Source: Taishania sp. (GTDB lineage: Bacteria; Bacteroidota; Bacteroidia; Flavobacteriales_D; Crocinitomicaceae). Taken from it: a DNA stretch of 39,936 nucleotides. The stretch lies in NCBI GenBank assembly GCA_030150045.1, contig JASLGM010000017.1:1-39936 (forward strand), given 5' to 3'. Shown piece after piece: positions 25,617-35,300 of this stretch; the stretch's first letter is position 1, and each line of letters starts with the position of its first letter. The translations under genes and the position numbers were made by a program. The notes below the pieces were generated by a model that did not search any database, was not told the origin of the DNA, and saw nothing but the letters and a program-made list of their open reading frames with translations.

Positions 25617-25648
25617 CAAAGTTACGCTTTTCGGACTAGGTACGCAAA
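25617..25648 (-). promoter_or_regulatory. Bacteroidota promoter of the HU/SPOR-to-nadD operon
   Basis: The minus strand reads TTTG (25645-25648), a 20-nt spacer, and TAACTTTG (25617-25624), an exact TAnnTTTG. It fills the space between the kdsB stop codon and the next ATG, which begins only 4 nt after the -7 box. A start site at the normal distance would give a leaderless mRNA. Confidence 0.65.
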
Positions 25649-26392
25649 TTAGCAAACCTCTCTCTCTAATATTTCTAATACAGCTTTAACATCTTCTGGA
25701 GTGTCTATGTTTGGTGTTTCAATAGTTGTTTGTACAACAGATATTGGATAGTTATAATACATCCATCGCAATTGTTCTAGTGATTCTGTTTGTTCTAGTA
25801 TTGTTTTTTCTAACTTCACTAATTCTAAGAGAACATCTTTTTTAAAAGCGTATAACCCAATATGTCTTAAAAAAGGAAAATATTTCCCCTCTTTCTTATT
25901 TGCGTGATAGGTGTTTGGTATTGGGCTTCTAGAGAAGTAAATAGCATTGTTATTATTATTTAATACGACTTTTATTCTATTAGGGTTTTCTATATCCTCA
26001 AGTGTAATTTTAGGTGTAGCTAGAGTAGCAATTTTTACATCTGGAGAGGAGAAGGCCTTTATTATCTCTTCTATCTGTAAAGGGTCAAGTAAAGGTTCGT
26101 CTCCCTGAATATTAATTATAACATCTGCTTCAATGGAACCAGCTATTTCTCCACATCTATCCGTTCCACTAGTGTGCGAACTTGCTGTCATCATTACTTC
26201 TCCGTTAAAAGAAATTACATGGTCGTAAATTCTTTTATCATCAGTTGCTACAATTACTTGTGACAGACCTTTTGTTTTTTTTGCATTTTCATACACCCTT
26301 TGAATCATTGATTTACCTTTAAGATCAATTAAAGGTTTGCCAGGGAAACGCGAAGATTGATATCTAGCGGGAATGATTCCTACCACTTTCAT
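25649..26392 (-). CDS. kdsB: 3-deoxy-manno-octulosonate (KDO) cytidylyltransferase
   Basis: Activates KDO to CMP-KDO for lipopolysaccharide inner core synthesis. The 247-residue protein opens with GIIPARYQSSRFPGKPLIDL, the nucleotide-binding loop, and contains ATDDKRI, SGTDRCGEIA, NIQGDEPLL (metal- and nucleotide-binding) and IYFSRSPIPN, all diagnostic. It starts three bases after the stop of the TonB-dependent receptor, so the two are co-transcribed. Its presence indicates a lipid A-linked KDO in this organism. Confidence 0.96.
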   Translation of the reverse strand: MKVVGIIPARYQSSRFPGKPLIDLKGKSMIQRVYENAKKTKGLSQVIVATDDKRIYDHVISFNGEVMMTASSHTSGTDRCGEIAGSIEADVIINIQGDEPLLDPLQIEEIIKAFSSPDVKIATLATPKITLEDIENPNRIKVVLNNNNNAIYFSRSPIPNTYHANKKEGKYFPFLRHIGLYAFKKDVLLELVKLEKTILEQTESLEQLRWMYYNYPISVVQTTIETPNIDTPEDVKAVLEILEREVC

Positions 26393-26395
26393 TGT

Positions 26396-28765
26396 TTAAA
26401 ATTTTGCTTGTATTTGTAACAAAAAACTTCTAGGAGCTTGAATGTCTCCTGGTCTTGTAGTGTATTCGCGGTTGAGAATGTTATTTATCATAAATCCTAC
26501 TCTATAATGGCTTCCAATTTCGTACCCGACTCTTAGATCACATATAAAAGCACCATTCATATCATTTTCTTTTCTGTATTCTTTCAATCCAGGAAGAATT
26601 TCTTGTCCAAGAATACTTTCCTCAAAGATACGATCAATATTGATAATTTTACTATTATAACGAATACTAAGACCTAAACTTATTTTTTTCCAAGTGGCTT
26701 CAATATCCATTCTAACAAGGTGATTAAATCGGTATTTTAATGTGGAGTTATATGTGTAGGTTCCATCCTTTTCCTCATAGGTTGATAGTGTAGAAATATA
26801 AGTAGAATCTGTATTTAAGGATTTTGGATCCATGTAGGTATATCCAATCATAGTGTTTAATTCGATATCTCCAATTTTTCCAGTTGAAGAGAAGGAGACT
26901 TCACCACCCAGAATTCTTGCAGATTCTGCATTCATGGCTTTAAATCCAATCCATTTAGCAATGTAATTAGGATTGTTTGGGTCTAATGAAAGTTGTACAT
27001 CTGTGGGGTTATGGAATCCAAAAGTAAATTCCATCATGTTGTCATATCGATTAATAAACCCAGCGATATCCAAAAGTCCTTTCCAATTTTTTCCAATTGG
27101 GACTATTTGTTTAATTCCTAATTCAGCCGCCCATCCTTTTTCAGGGATTAAATTTTGGTTTGGGAAAATATTAAGTGCACCAACGCTTGTTGTTGTGTAT
27201 CTTTCTGACACAGCAGGATATCTTATCCCTTGTCCATATGAAGCGCGAATAAATGTTCCTTTTTTTGCTTCATAATTTGCAGCGATTCTGAAAACAGGGT
27301 AGACTGGTATTTTCGCTTCTTTTTTTTTGTTCAAGTAAAAATCCGAATCCCCTCGTTGACCATCCTGTTGGAAGTACTCAGCCCGCAGACCTCCGGTTAA
27401 TGTTAGTTTATTAAACAGTTTCTGTTCGAGTTGTAAATAATATGCCGCATTGAATGATCCGTGATCACCAAATAAATTTGAATATACTTTTGTGAAATTG
27501 GAAGTTAATCCTGTAATCAGGTTCATTCCAAAGTTTGTGCGATGTGAGAATTGATAATCAATATAACCAACATCACTTTTTGAGTTTTGATTTGTATTAT
27601 TGTTATTACGATTTTCGATTCTATACCACCTTGATTTCAAAGCATGTTTATTTCCATTTTTATCTCGGTATTTTACATAAGGGTCTAGGGAAATTCTCAA
27701 GCCTTCAAACCTACTTAAAGTTGATCCAGGAATTTTAGGATCGCCCCCACCACTTGGAGTGTAACCCTCTTCTCCGCTTTTCCAAATTAAGAAATTTCCA
27801 GTGTTTTGAATTTGGAAATTATAGCCAATTCCTAATTGTAGGTTTTGGTTTTTATCTAAAAAATAGGATACTGCACCGTTTAATCTTACTCTATCTTCAT
27901 TTTCACCTTCTCTATATCCTTTATTTGTATACCCTTGTGATGCGACTGAGTATGCAAAGCGGTTGATTTTTTTCGAATGGTAAATATCTAACAAGTGACC
28001 AGTAGGAGGTGCGTCCCACCATCTTAATGATTTTCTTTTCGGTGCGTCATAAATTCCTACTTGGTATTTAATTCTTGTTTCACCTTTTGCAGTAGGTTCT
28101 CTTTCAGTCAGTGAAATTATTCCGTTAAGTGCTCCACTTCCATATAACACAGAAGATGCTCCTTTTATCACTTCAATTTGTGAAGCAGATTCAATAGGAA
28201 TTGCATTGAATTTAACATCGCCTGCATCTCCTGAGATTAAAGGCATTCCATTCCAAAGTACCAATGTCCTACTTCCAGCTCCGTATGAAAACCCTGTGCC
28301 TCCTCTAATACTTATTTGTCCATTCATTGCGTATACTCCTGGAGTTTGGTCAATAGCTTGCTCTAGATTTGTTATTCCTTTATTCTCGATTAATTCTGGA
28401 CGTATTATTTCCATTGAAATAGGAACTTCTTCTACTCGTTGAGGTCTTCTACCTGCTGTAATAACTAATGTTTCTATCGTTTTTGATGGTTCAAATAGTT
28501 GTATTAGAATTTCATCATCTAAAGCATAAACAACTAATGTATCGGATGTATAATCGTATAACCTTGCGATTATTTTTACAGGTAGTTCAGAAGGAATGAT
28601 TTTCAAGTCAAAAACTCCGTTTTCATTAGTAAATGCAACGTTTGTTTGTGTGAATACACGAACGTTAAACAATGGATTTTTTGTTGCTCCATCTATTACT
28701 TTACCTGATAGTTGAGCAATACTGAATATCGGAATAAATAGTAGTATCGTGAGTAGTATTTTCAT
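26396..28765 (-). CDS. TonB-dependent outer-membrane receptor with carboxypeptidase-like regulatory domain
   Basis: A 789-residue outer-membrane protein. Signal peptide (MKILLTILLFIPIFSIAQ), then a carboxypeptidase-regulatory-like beta-sandwich (about 19-100, LSGKVIDGATKNPLFNVRVF), a plug domain (about 112-235, with IRPELIENKG, LEQAIDQTPGV, IEVIKGASSVLYGSGALNGII), and a 22-strand-type barrel ending in an aromatic C-terminus (LLQIQAKF). The barrel motif RASYGQGIRYPAVSERY is typical of TonB receptors. It imports an unknown substrate, with energy from TonB-ExbBD. No SusD partner is adjacent, so it is not a polysaccharide-locus SusC; a metal-chelate or vitamin is more likely. Divergent from dprA. 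Confidence 0.93.
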   Translation of the reverse strand: MKILLTILLFIPIFSIAQLSGKVIDGATKNPLFNVRVFTQTNVAFTNENGVFDLKIIPSELPVKIIARLYDYTSDTLVVYALDDEILIQLFEPSKTIETLVITAGRRPQRVEEVPISMEIIRPELIENKGITNLEQAIDQTPGVYAMNGQISIRGGTGFSYGAGSRTLVLWNGMPLISGDAGDVKFNAIPIESASQIEVIKGASSVLYGSGALNGIISLTEREPTAKGETRIKYQVGIYDAPKRKSLRWWDAPPTGHLLDIYHSKKINRFAYSVASQGYTNKGYREGENEDRVRLNGAVSYFLDKNQNLQLGIGYNFQIQNTGNFLIWKSGEEGYTPSGGGDPKIPGSTLSRFEGLRISLDPYVKYRDKNGNKHALKSRWYRIENRNNNNTNQNSKSDVGYIDYQFSHRTNFGMNLITGLTSNFTKVYSNLFGDHGSFNAAYYLQLEQKLFNKLTLTGGLRAEYFQQDGQRGDSDFYLNKKKEAKIPVYPVFRIAANYEAKKGTFIRASYGQGIRYPAVSERYTTTSVGALNIFPNQNLIPEKGWAAELGIKQIVPIGKNWKGLLDIAGFINRYDNMMEFTFGFHNPTDVQLSLDPNNPNYIAKWIGFKAMNAESARILGGEVSFSSTGKIGDIELNTMIGYTYMDPKSLNTDSTYISTLSTYEEKDGTYTYNSTLKYRFNHLVRMDIEATWKKISLGLSIRYNSKIINIDRIFEESILGQEILPGLKEYRKENDMNGAFICDLRVGYEIGSHYRVGFMINNILNREYTTRPGDIQAPRSFLLQIQAKF

Positions 28766-28813
28766 TTTAAATTAATTAATCGTAAATTAAAGTAACCTAA
28801 AATAGTTAATATT

Positions 28814-29917
28814 TTGAATTACACTAATCACTTTATTAAAATTGCTTTATCAGAGTTGACTGGAGTCGGACCAAGGAAAGTAAAATTGATGTTGGAAAAT
28901 CTTTCTGATATTCACGATATGTTTTCGTTGCCATTAAGAGAGCTGTATTTACAAACGGGTGTCGGCATGAGTGTCTTGAATAAAATTGATAGGGATAAAG
29001 CATTGTTTAGAGCGGAGCAGATTGTTTTAGATTGTGATAAGCTAGGTATTCAGCCAATATTTCATTTAGATCTAGATTATCCTCGACGATTGAAGCTATG
29101 CGATGATGGTCCAATAATGATATATAGTAAAGGGACTATTGATTATAACTCATCTAAATATGTTTCAATCGTAGGGACGCGTACTCCTACAGAGTATGGT
29201 TATGGTCTTTGTCGCTCTTTAATTGAAGACATTCAAAGCTCTGGAGCTATTGTTGTAAGTGGGTTGGCCTACGGTATTGATATTACAATTCATAAGTTAT
29301 GTTTGGAGTATGATATCCCAACAATTTGTGTACTAGCGCATGGTTTAGAGCGTATTTACCCTAGTCACCATAAAGACGTCGCAGAGAATATGCTTGCGAA
29401 TGGAGGTGCATGGGTTACTGAATTTTCACCTAATGCTGTTGTTGAACGCGTTAATTTCCCGCGGAGAAACCGAATTGTTGCTGGTATGTGTGATGCGACT
29501 ATTGTGGTGGAAAGCAAAAAGAAAGGTGGGTCATTAATTACAGCAAAACTTGCAGATGGATATGATCGAGAGGTTTTTGCCTTTCCTGGGCATGTTCATG
29601 TAGAAAGTAGTTGGGGATGTAATGACTTAATTGCTGGTGGTAACGCTCACTTGTTAAGAAGTGGATCCGATTTTCTTGATAGAATGAAATGGAGTGAAAA
29701 TGGATTCACTAGAAGTAAACAAACATCTTTATTTTACACTATGAGTGAAGAAGAGAAGTCGTTGGTTAAGGTGTTAAATAGACATCAGTCAACACATATT
29801 GATGCCATTTCATTTGAACTCAAACAACCCATTTCTATAGTTAATGTTTTATTGTTTCAATTAGAGATGGAAGGATTGGTAAGGAGTCTTCCAGGGAATT
29901 TGTATCAACTTTTATAA
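28814..29917 (+). CDS. dprA: DNA-processing protein DprA
   Basis: Loads RecA on incoming single-stranded DNA during natural transformation. The 367-residue protein has an N-terminal helix-hairpin-helix-like segment (LSELTGVGPRKVKLML), the Rossmann-like DprA core (about 75-290) with SIVGTRTPTEYGYGL, VVSGLAYGID, NFPRRNRIVAGMCD, KKGGSLITAKLA and FAFPGHV, and a C-terminal winged-helix part (about 310-367). The start is a TTG: the frame has a stop at 28793 and no ATG between, and the next in-frame Met (about codon 26) would remove the helix-hairpin-helix. Divergent from the TonB receptor with a gap of 48 nt. Confidence 0.95.
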   Translation: MNYTNHFIKIALSELTGVGPRKVKLMLENLSDIHDMFSLPLRELYLQTGVGMSVLNKIDRDKALFRAEQIVLDCDKLGIQPIFHLDLDYPRRLKLCDDGPIMIYSKGTIDYNSSKYVSIVGTRTPTEYGYGLCRSLIEDIQSSGAIVVSGLAYGIDITIHKLCLEYDIPTICVLAHGLERIYPSHHKDVAENMLANGGAWVTEFSPNAVVERVNFPRRNRIVAGMCDATIVVESKKKGGSLITAKLADGYDREVFAFPGHVHVESSWGCNDLIAGGNAHLLRSGSDFLDRMKWSENGFTRSKQTSLFYTMSEEEKSLVKVLNRHQSTHIDAISFELKQPISIVNVLLFQLEMEGLVRSLPGNLYQLL

Positions 29918-29920
29918 AAT

Positions 29921-29946
29921 AAAAAAGGGGCCTAAGCCCCTTTTTT
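29921..29946. terminator. Bidirectional terminator between dprA and the PPIase gene
   Basis: A perfect 11-bp palindromic stem, AAAAAAGGGGC (29921-29931) with GCCCCTTTTTT (29936-29946), encloses a CTAA loop. The A and T flanks make it usable from both sides. Confidence 0.9.
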
Positions 29947-29963
29947 ATTTAGCAATATGCCGA

Positions 29964-32174
29964 TTATCTTTGAATACCTGCTTTAATAAAGCGACGGTTG
30001 TCTTTTACATCTGATTTTTCACGTAGAGCTCTACGTGCATCGTTTTGAATAGAGTTAACCCCTTGACGAATCATCATGTTTTGCTCTTCTTCGTAGTTCA
30101 CTGTTGCTGGTTCAGCAATCGTTTTTTCAACCAAGATTTGATAAACACCACCTTTACCAATTAATGGCATTGTTAATGTTCCGTCTTTTATCCCTTTTGA
30201 AAACAATTGACCAACAACTTCTGGCTCATATCCTCCACCAACAATTGAAGGATTTGCGAATGTAACTTCAGCTTTAAAGATTTCTGCATTTGCATTTTTT
30301 GCAATAGATTGAATATCTCCACCTTTGAATTTAGCCATTAATCTTTTTGCTTTCAACTCGATCATCAAGTCTCTACGCATTGTTTCTTCAACAGCTTCAA
30401 AAGTTGGAATACCTTTATCTTTCACTGCAGTTAACATTGCGATTACGTAACGATTACCATCTTTCACTGGAGCAGTTACCATATCTCCTGCTGTAGCTTT
30501 AGGTGAGAATCCTAATGCGATCATTCGATCCTCTGCATAAATAGTGTTCATTCCATAAATGTTCATTGATTTTTCGTCAATGTTCAAAGACATAGGGAAG
30601 TATCCTTTCTTACGAGCAATAGTATCAAATAAAGCTACTTTCTCATTGATTGATTTCTTCGCATCAATTTTCGTAACCAACAACTCGACTAAATCCTCTG
30701 CGCTTAATTTTAAATCGTCAAGTGAGTTTGAACTAGGAGCAAGTGTTTTTTCAACAATAACTAAAGACGGTAAATGTCCTGCTTTTTTGTCTAACACTTC
30801 GATAATATGGAATCCAAAGTCTGTTTGAACATATCCAATTTTTCCAATTGGATTGTTTTTAGCAAAATCAGAGAATTCTTTTACCATTTCTAATTCAGTA
30901 AAATCTTCATATTTACCACCTGTATTAGATGATCCACCATCTTCGCTATATTGAGCAACTAATGATTCAAAGTTATCTTTGTTGATAATAGTCATTAATG
31001 AATCTGCAACTTTCCTTTTCGCGATAACAGCTGTAGTGTCTGTTCTTGGAACTTGTAATAAAATATGTCTTACAGTCAATAAAGTATTCTCAAAACCATG
31101 AATCTTTGCAATACGGTATTTACCATTTTGCTCATAAGGACCAACAATATCCCCAACTTGTGCACGTTTGAATACAGAATCCATTGCAGCAGGATAAGTG
31201 AATTGTTGTTGATGTGGTTGAGCATCTCTATCAGAACGGTAAGAAGCTTTTGTCCAATATACTGGCCAATCGCTGTTTTTTACAACGTAAGTAGAATCTT
31301 GTTTGTCTGTTTTTAATTGTGCTAAATCATTTTTGATTTTAGATAAAGAAGATTCAAATTCTACAGAATCAGCTTTTGATGGTGCGATGTCAATTGCAAA
31401 ATATTTAATGTCGCGTTGGTTAGAACGAACTTTGTATTTTGCTTCACTTTTCTTCTGGTTATAGAAATCCTCTAATTGTTTATCTGAAATTTTTATCTCA
31501 TCATCCGAGATTTCAGAAAAACGTTTTACAACAAAAGAAATTGATTTTGTTCTGTTTTGAGCAACATATTGATCTTTTGCTTCCAATTTGGTTACATAAA
31601 CACCTTGTTGTAGCACTTGAATGTATTTTTCTTCAAGTCGTTGCATTGTTAAAGAAGTTTTTGTTTGTTCCCAAGCGATTTTATCTTCCGCATTTGTAGA
31701 TTTTTTCATTTCTTCTACACGATTGCGTAATAATTTCACGCTGAACAATCCTGTTGCTGGATCTGTAAAGTTTTGAGCAATTTGTGGCATCACTGTAAAT
31801 CCATTTGTACCATATAAATACGCATCAAATTCACGGTCAGAAACAGAAATTCCTAAGGCTTTAAATTCTTTACTTAATAACAATGAATCAACAATTGCAT
31901 TCCATGCTTTGTTTTCAGAGTTTTGTTCGTCTTTCGGACCGTATTCACGTTGTTGACGCATGAATTCATTTTGATCCATTCCTTTATAGTTGTTTACTGC
32001 AGTCTCATATAGACGCGTGTCAACAGGTTCGCCATCCACGGAACCGTAGCCAACCATATTGTCTTTGTAACCAAACCAACTGTTGTAGTCAGTAAGGATA
32101 AAAGCGATCAATGCAAGTCCAATTAAACCTACGATTAGCCATGATTTCTCACGAATTTTCCCAATTATTGCCAT
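29964..32174 (-). CDS. Membrane-anchored peptidyl-prolyl isomerase/chaperone (SurA/PpiD type)
   Basis: A 736-residue protein. One N-terminal membrane helix (about 12-29, IVGLIGLALIAFILTDY) anchors it with the bulk in the periplasm, as in PpiD. A SurA-N-like helical region follows. The parvulin (PpiC) domain is at about 362-460: TVRHILLQVPRTD, YSEDGGSSNTGGKYEDF and GYVQTDFGFHIIEV are the standard motifs. The last 250 residues are a further helical region with a second parvulin-like trace. Its role is folding of outer-membrane and secreted proteins, fitting a genome rich in surface proteins. Transcribed alone; convergent with dprA. Confidence 0.92.
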   Translation of the reverse strand: MAIIGKIREKSWLIVGLIGLALIAFILTDYNSWFGYKDNMVGYGSVDGEPVDTRLYETAVNNYKGMDQNEFMRQQREYGPKDEQNSENKAWNAIVDSLLLSKEFKALGISVSDREFDAYLYGTNGFTVMPQIAQNFTDPATGLFSVKLLRNRVEEMKKSTNAEDKIAWEQTKTSLTMQRLEEKYIQVLQQGVYVTKLEAKDQYVAQNRTKSISFVVKRFSEISDDEIKISDKQLEDFYNQKKSEAKYKVRSNQRDIKYFAIDIAPSKADSVEFESSLSKIKNDLAQLKTDKQDSTYVVKNSDWPVYWTKASYRSDRDAQPHQQQFTYPAAMDSVFKRAQVGDIVGPYEQNGKYRIAKIHGFENTLLTVRHILLQVPRTDTTAVIAKRKVADSLMTIINKDNFESLVAQYSEDGGSSNTGGKYEDFTELEMVKEFSDFAKNNPIGKIGYVQTDFGFHIIEVLDKKAGHLPSLVIVEKTLAPSSNSLDDLKLSAEDLVELLVTKIDAKKSINEKVALFDTIARKKGYFPMSLNIDEKSMNIYGMNTIYAEDRMIALGFSPKATAGDMVTAPVKDGNRYVIAMLTAVKDKGIPTFEAVEETMRRDLMIELKAKRLMAKFKGGDIQSIAKNANAEIFKAEVTFANPSIVGGGYEPEVVGQLFSKGIKDGTLTMPLIGKGGVYQILVEKTIAEPATVNYEEEQNMMIRQGVNSIQNDARRALREKSDVKDNRRFIKAGIQR

Positions 32175-32278
32175 AAGATATTAGTTATTACAAGGGTGCG
32201 AATATAATTAGATGTTCTCACAAATAAAAATTTCCATTTGATATTCCTTTTTATTTATTCTATTTTTTTTCTGTAAAT

Positions 32279-32310
32279 AAAAAAGAGCGCCTTAAAAGGC
32301 GCTCTTTTTT
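32279..32310 (-). terminator. Terminator of the 1231-residue surface protein gene
   Basis: A 15-bp-per-arm near-perfect palindrome centred at 32294-32295: AAAAAAGAGCGCCTT (32279-32293) with AAGGCGCTCTTTTTT (32296-32310). Read on the minus strand it starts in the stop codon of the gene and ends in a U run. Because both arms are symmetric it may also work on the plus strand. Confidence 0.88.
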
Positions 32311-35300
32311 TATGGTCTTGTAGTGTTTATTTTTTCGGAACCTCTTGTGTTTGGGGATTCTATCCTTGTTGGAGGTACTTTCTGCGTTTCAGTATTTACT
32401 CCCTTTTCGCGTTGGGGAATATTTTGATCATTTTTTATTTGTACGCCCGTATTTCGAGGTGTAGTTGCTGGCTTTACAGGTTCTGCCTCTACTTTTGGAG
32501 TCGTAGTAATCGGTCTTATTGGTTGATTGAACCTATCATTTGGGCGTTGGACAGGGTTTACAGGAGGTGCTGATTTTGGAGCAGCTTCATTACCTGTACA
32601 CGCTCCTCGTGTCGCTCCTCTTGCTTCCCAACTTGGCCACTGCATAGGTTGGATTGTCTTTGTGATATAGTTACCATTTTCAAAAACACAAATTAGCATT
32701 CCATTTGAAATGGTTCCTACACCACCACCTCCAGTGTTTGTCGTTGTAGAAGTGGTATCAGGACATGCCCCTCTTGTTGCTCCTAGTGATTGGTAACGAG
32801 GCCATTCCGATTGTTTTATAGTTCGTGTTGTATTTTTTGTTCCTACTTTCAAGCAAATAACAATCTCAGGATCTATTACAACAGGACACTCTCCTAATGT
32901 TGCGCCTAATGATTGGTAGTTCGGCCATTCAGATTGTTTTATTGTCAATGTGGTAAGTGTGCTCCCTACTCGATGACAAATTGTAATCTCAGGATCTTCT
33001 TTTGGACACTCTCCTAATGTAGCCCCTAATCTAACATATTGATTCCATTTTGACTCTTTAATCGTCATGGTTTTGTTGTTCAAACAAATCACAATGTCAT
33101 TATCTACAATTTGTGGACACTCTCCCAAAGTAGCTCCTTTCAAACGATAACTTTCCCATTGGCTTTCTTTAATTTTTAAAGAAGTATACTTTCCGTTTTC
33201 ATTTAAACAAATTACAATGTCGTTGTCTACGATTTCTGGACATTTTCCTTTCACAGCACCACGTGCACTATATACAGGCCATTGACTTTCTAGTATCGTT
33301 AAGGTTACATTGTTAAAACAAATTTCCATATTTGAAATAGAAATAGGTGGAGCTACTTCAGGACATTTTCCTTTAATCGCGCCTCGTCTATTGTATTCCA
33401 TCCATTGAGATTCTTTAATTGTCATATTCTGACCGTTGTAACAAATGTTTATCATTGGATCATTAGCAACAGTAAGTGTACATGTTTTTGTTTGACTTCC
33501 TCCCTCATTAGTAGCAATGATTGTCACCGTATATGTCCCTTCATTTCCAGTTCTTAAATTGAAACTAAAATTCAGTCTATTGTTAGCGAAATTCCAATTA
33601 ACATTTGAATAAGGCTGACCATTTACTAAAACATTAACTTGAGAAGCATTTGTTACTCCAGTGATTTCACCAGTAAACGTGTTATTAGAAGGTTCTACTT
33701 TGATGTTACAAGCACTAGTGAAATCAATTGATGGGGCAGGAACTGATGGACGAGGATGATTGTAAGTAATATGGGTAGTTTGTGTATTTGAACCACAATC
33801 GTTAGTGACTACTATTTGTATGTTGTTTCCTCCTGCTCTTAAAGTTACAGGTATAGAAAGTTGGTTTCCAGATAAACTAAAGTTTCTTACCAGGTTTCCA
33901 TTTACGTAAACTGTAATTTGATTTTGTGAATTTATCGCAAATACAGTCGCTTTCACAATGGTTTGATCTATGGCTAAAATACTACCATTTGCTGGACTAG
34001 TGATATTTACATTCGGCGTTTCACAAGGTGTAGTATACGATATGTTTATGTTCTCAGTTACCGTACTACAATCATTTTTAGCAATGATTTGTACTTGGTT
34101 ATTTCCTTGTCTTAAATTAACAGTCGCTCTAAATATATCTGATACTGCGTTATAAGTGAATCCACTTGTTCTTACACCATTTACTAATAAAGTAATATCA
34201 CTGTTTTCATTAACTTCTGTAATCGTTGCCTGAATTTGGACTTGGTTTGCACTCGACGAGAAATTTGGAGACCTTGGTGAGGTTAAGGCAATTGTTGCTG
34301 GTTTACAAGGTTCATTGAAAATGATTTGAGTACTTTCTGATGCTGTCCCACAGCTATTGGTTGCAGAAATAGAAATTGTGTTTACTCCAGTAGATAAGGT
34401 TAATATCTTAGAGAAAGTCAATCCATTATTTGTTTGTTGTGTAGTCCAACTTGTTTGAAGAACCCCGTTTAATTTAATAACTACTTGATTAGAGCTGCTT
34501 ACTTGTGTAACACTGAAACTAAAAGTATTTCTTGATTGTTCTACTTGTTGGCTATAACGGTTGAATTGAATAATCGGTGTTGGACAAAATGCATTGTACT
34601 CAACATTTAGAACTTGGGTATGAGTACCACAGTTATTTGTTGCAACTATTTGGATAATGTTATTTCCTGTTTGTAATGATGCTGTTCCATTTAATTGAAA
34701 ATTAGAATAGTTCATTGTAAAAGTGTTTTGCTGAACACCATTTACATATACTTGAACTAAATTCCCTCGTTGGATATTTCTAATATCAGCAGTATAGTTA
34801 TACTGTTGAGTTGTTGAACTTACACGTGATTGACGTGTATTCGTAAAGGTAACAATAGGGTCATCGCATTGCGGTGTATATTGTACATATATTGTTTTTG
34901 AATCACGACCACATTCATTTACAGAAGTTATTGTGATTGTGTTAAGGCCTTCGTATAAGTTGAAAGAAGCGTTTAAACGACCATTGTTTTGTAAACTGAT
35001 GTTTGGTACGTTTGAACGATTTAATGTCACTTGTGTTTGGTGCGCTTGTGCGTTGCTTACAAATGCTTGTAAGTTAAAATAAGAGTTTGAAGTACTTTGA
35101 TTATTCGCATTCTGAATATCAATTTTTGGAGAGTTACAAGGCGGAGTTACAACAACAGGTGGTGTAACTACTGGCGGAGTTACAACTGGTGGGTTTGTAG
35201 TTGTATTGTTTGTACTGTTCTTTCCACGTAAATACCATTTGAAATAAAGGCTAGTGTAATGATAAATATCATTTGCGCGCATTTTATCCTTGGTAAGTAA

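Noticed and set aside
26396..28765. A SusC-type polysaccharide-uptake locus
   Set aside because: No SusD-like lipoprotein or glycoside hydrolase is adjacent, and the neighbouring gene is kdsB.
32597..33460. Regular repeats that might suggest a CRISPR array
   Set aside because: The repeats are in frame, differ in length and sequence, and encode the conserved Cys/Trp units of the 1231-residue protein; there are no spacers or cas genes.
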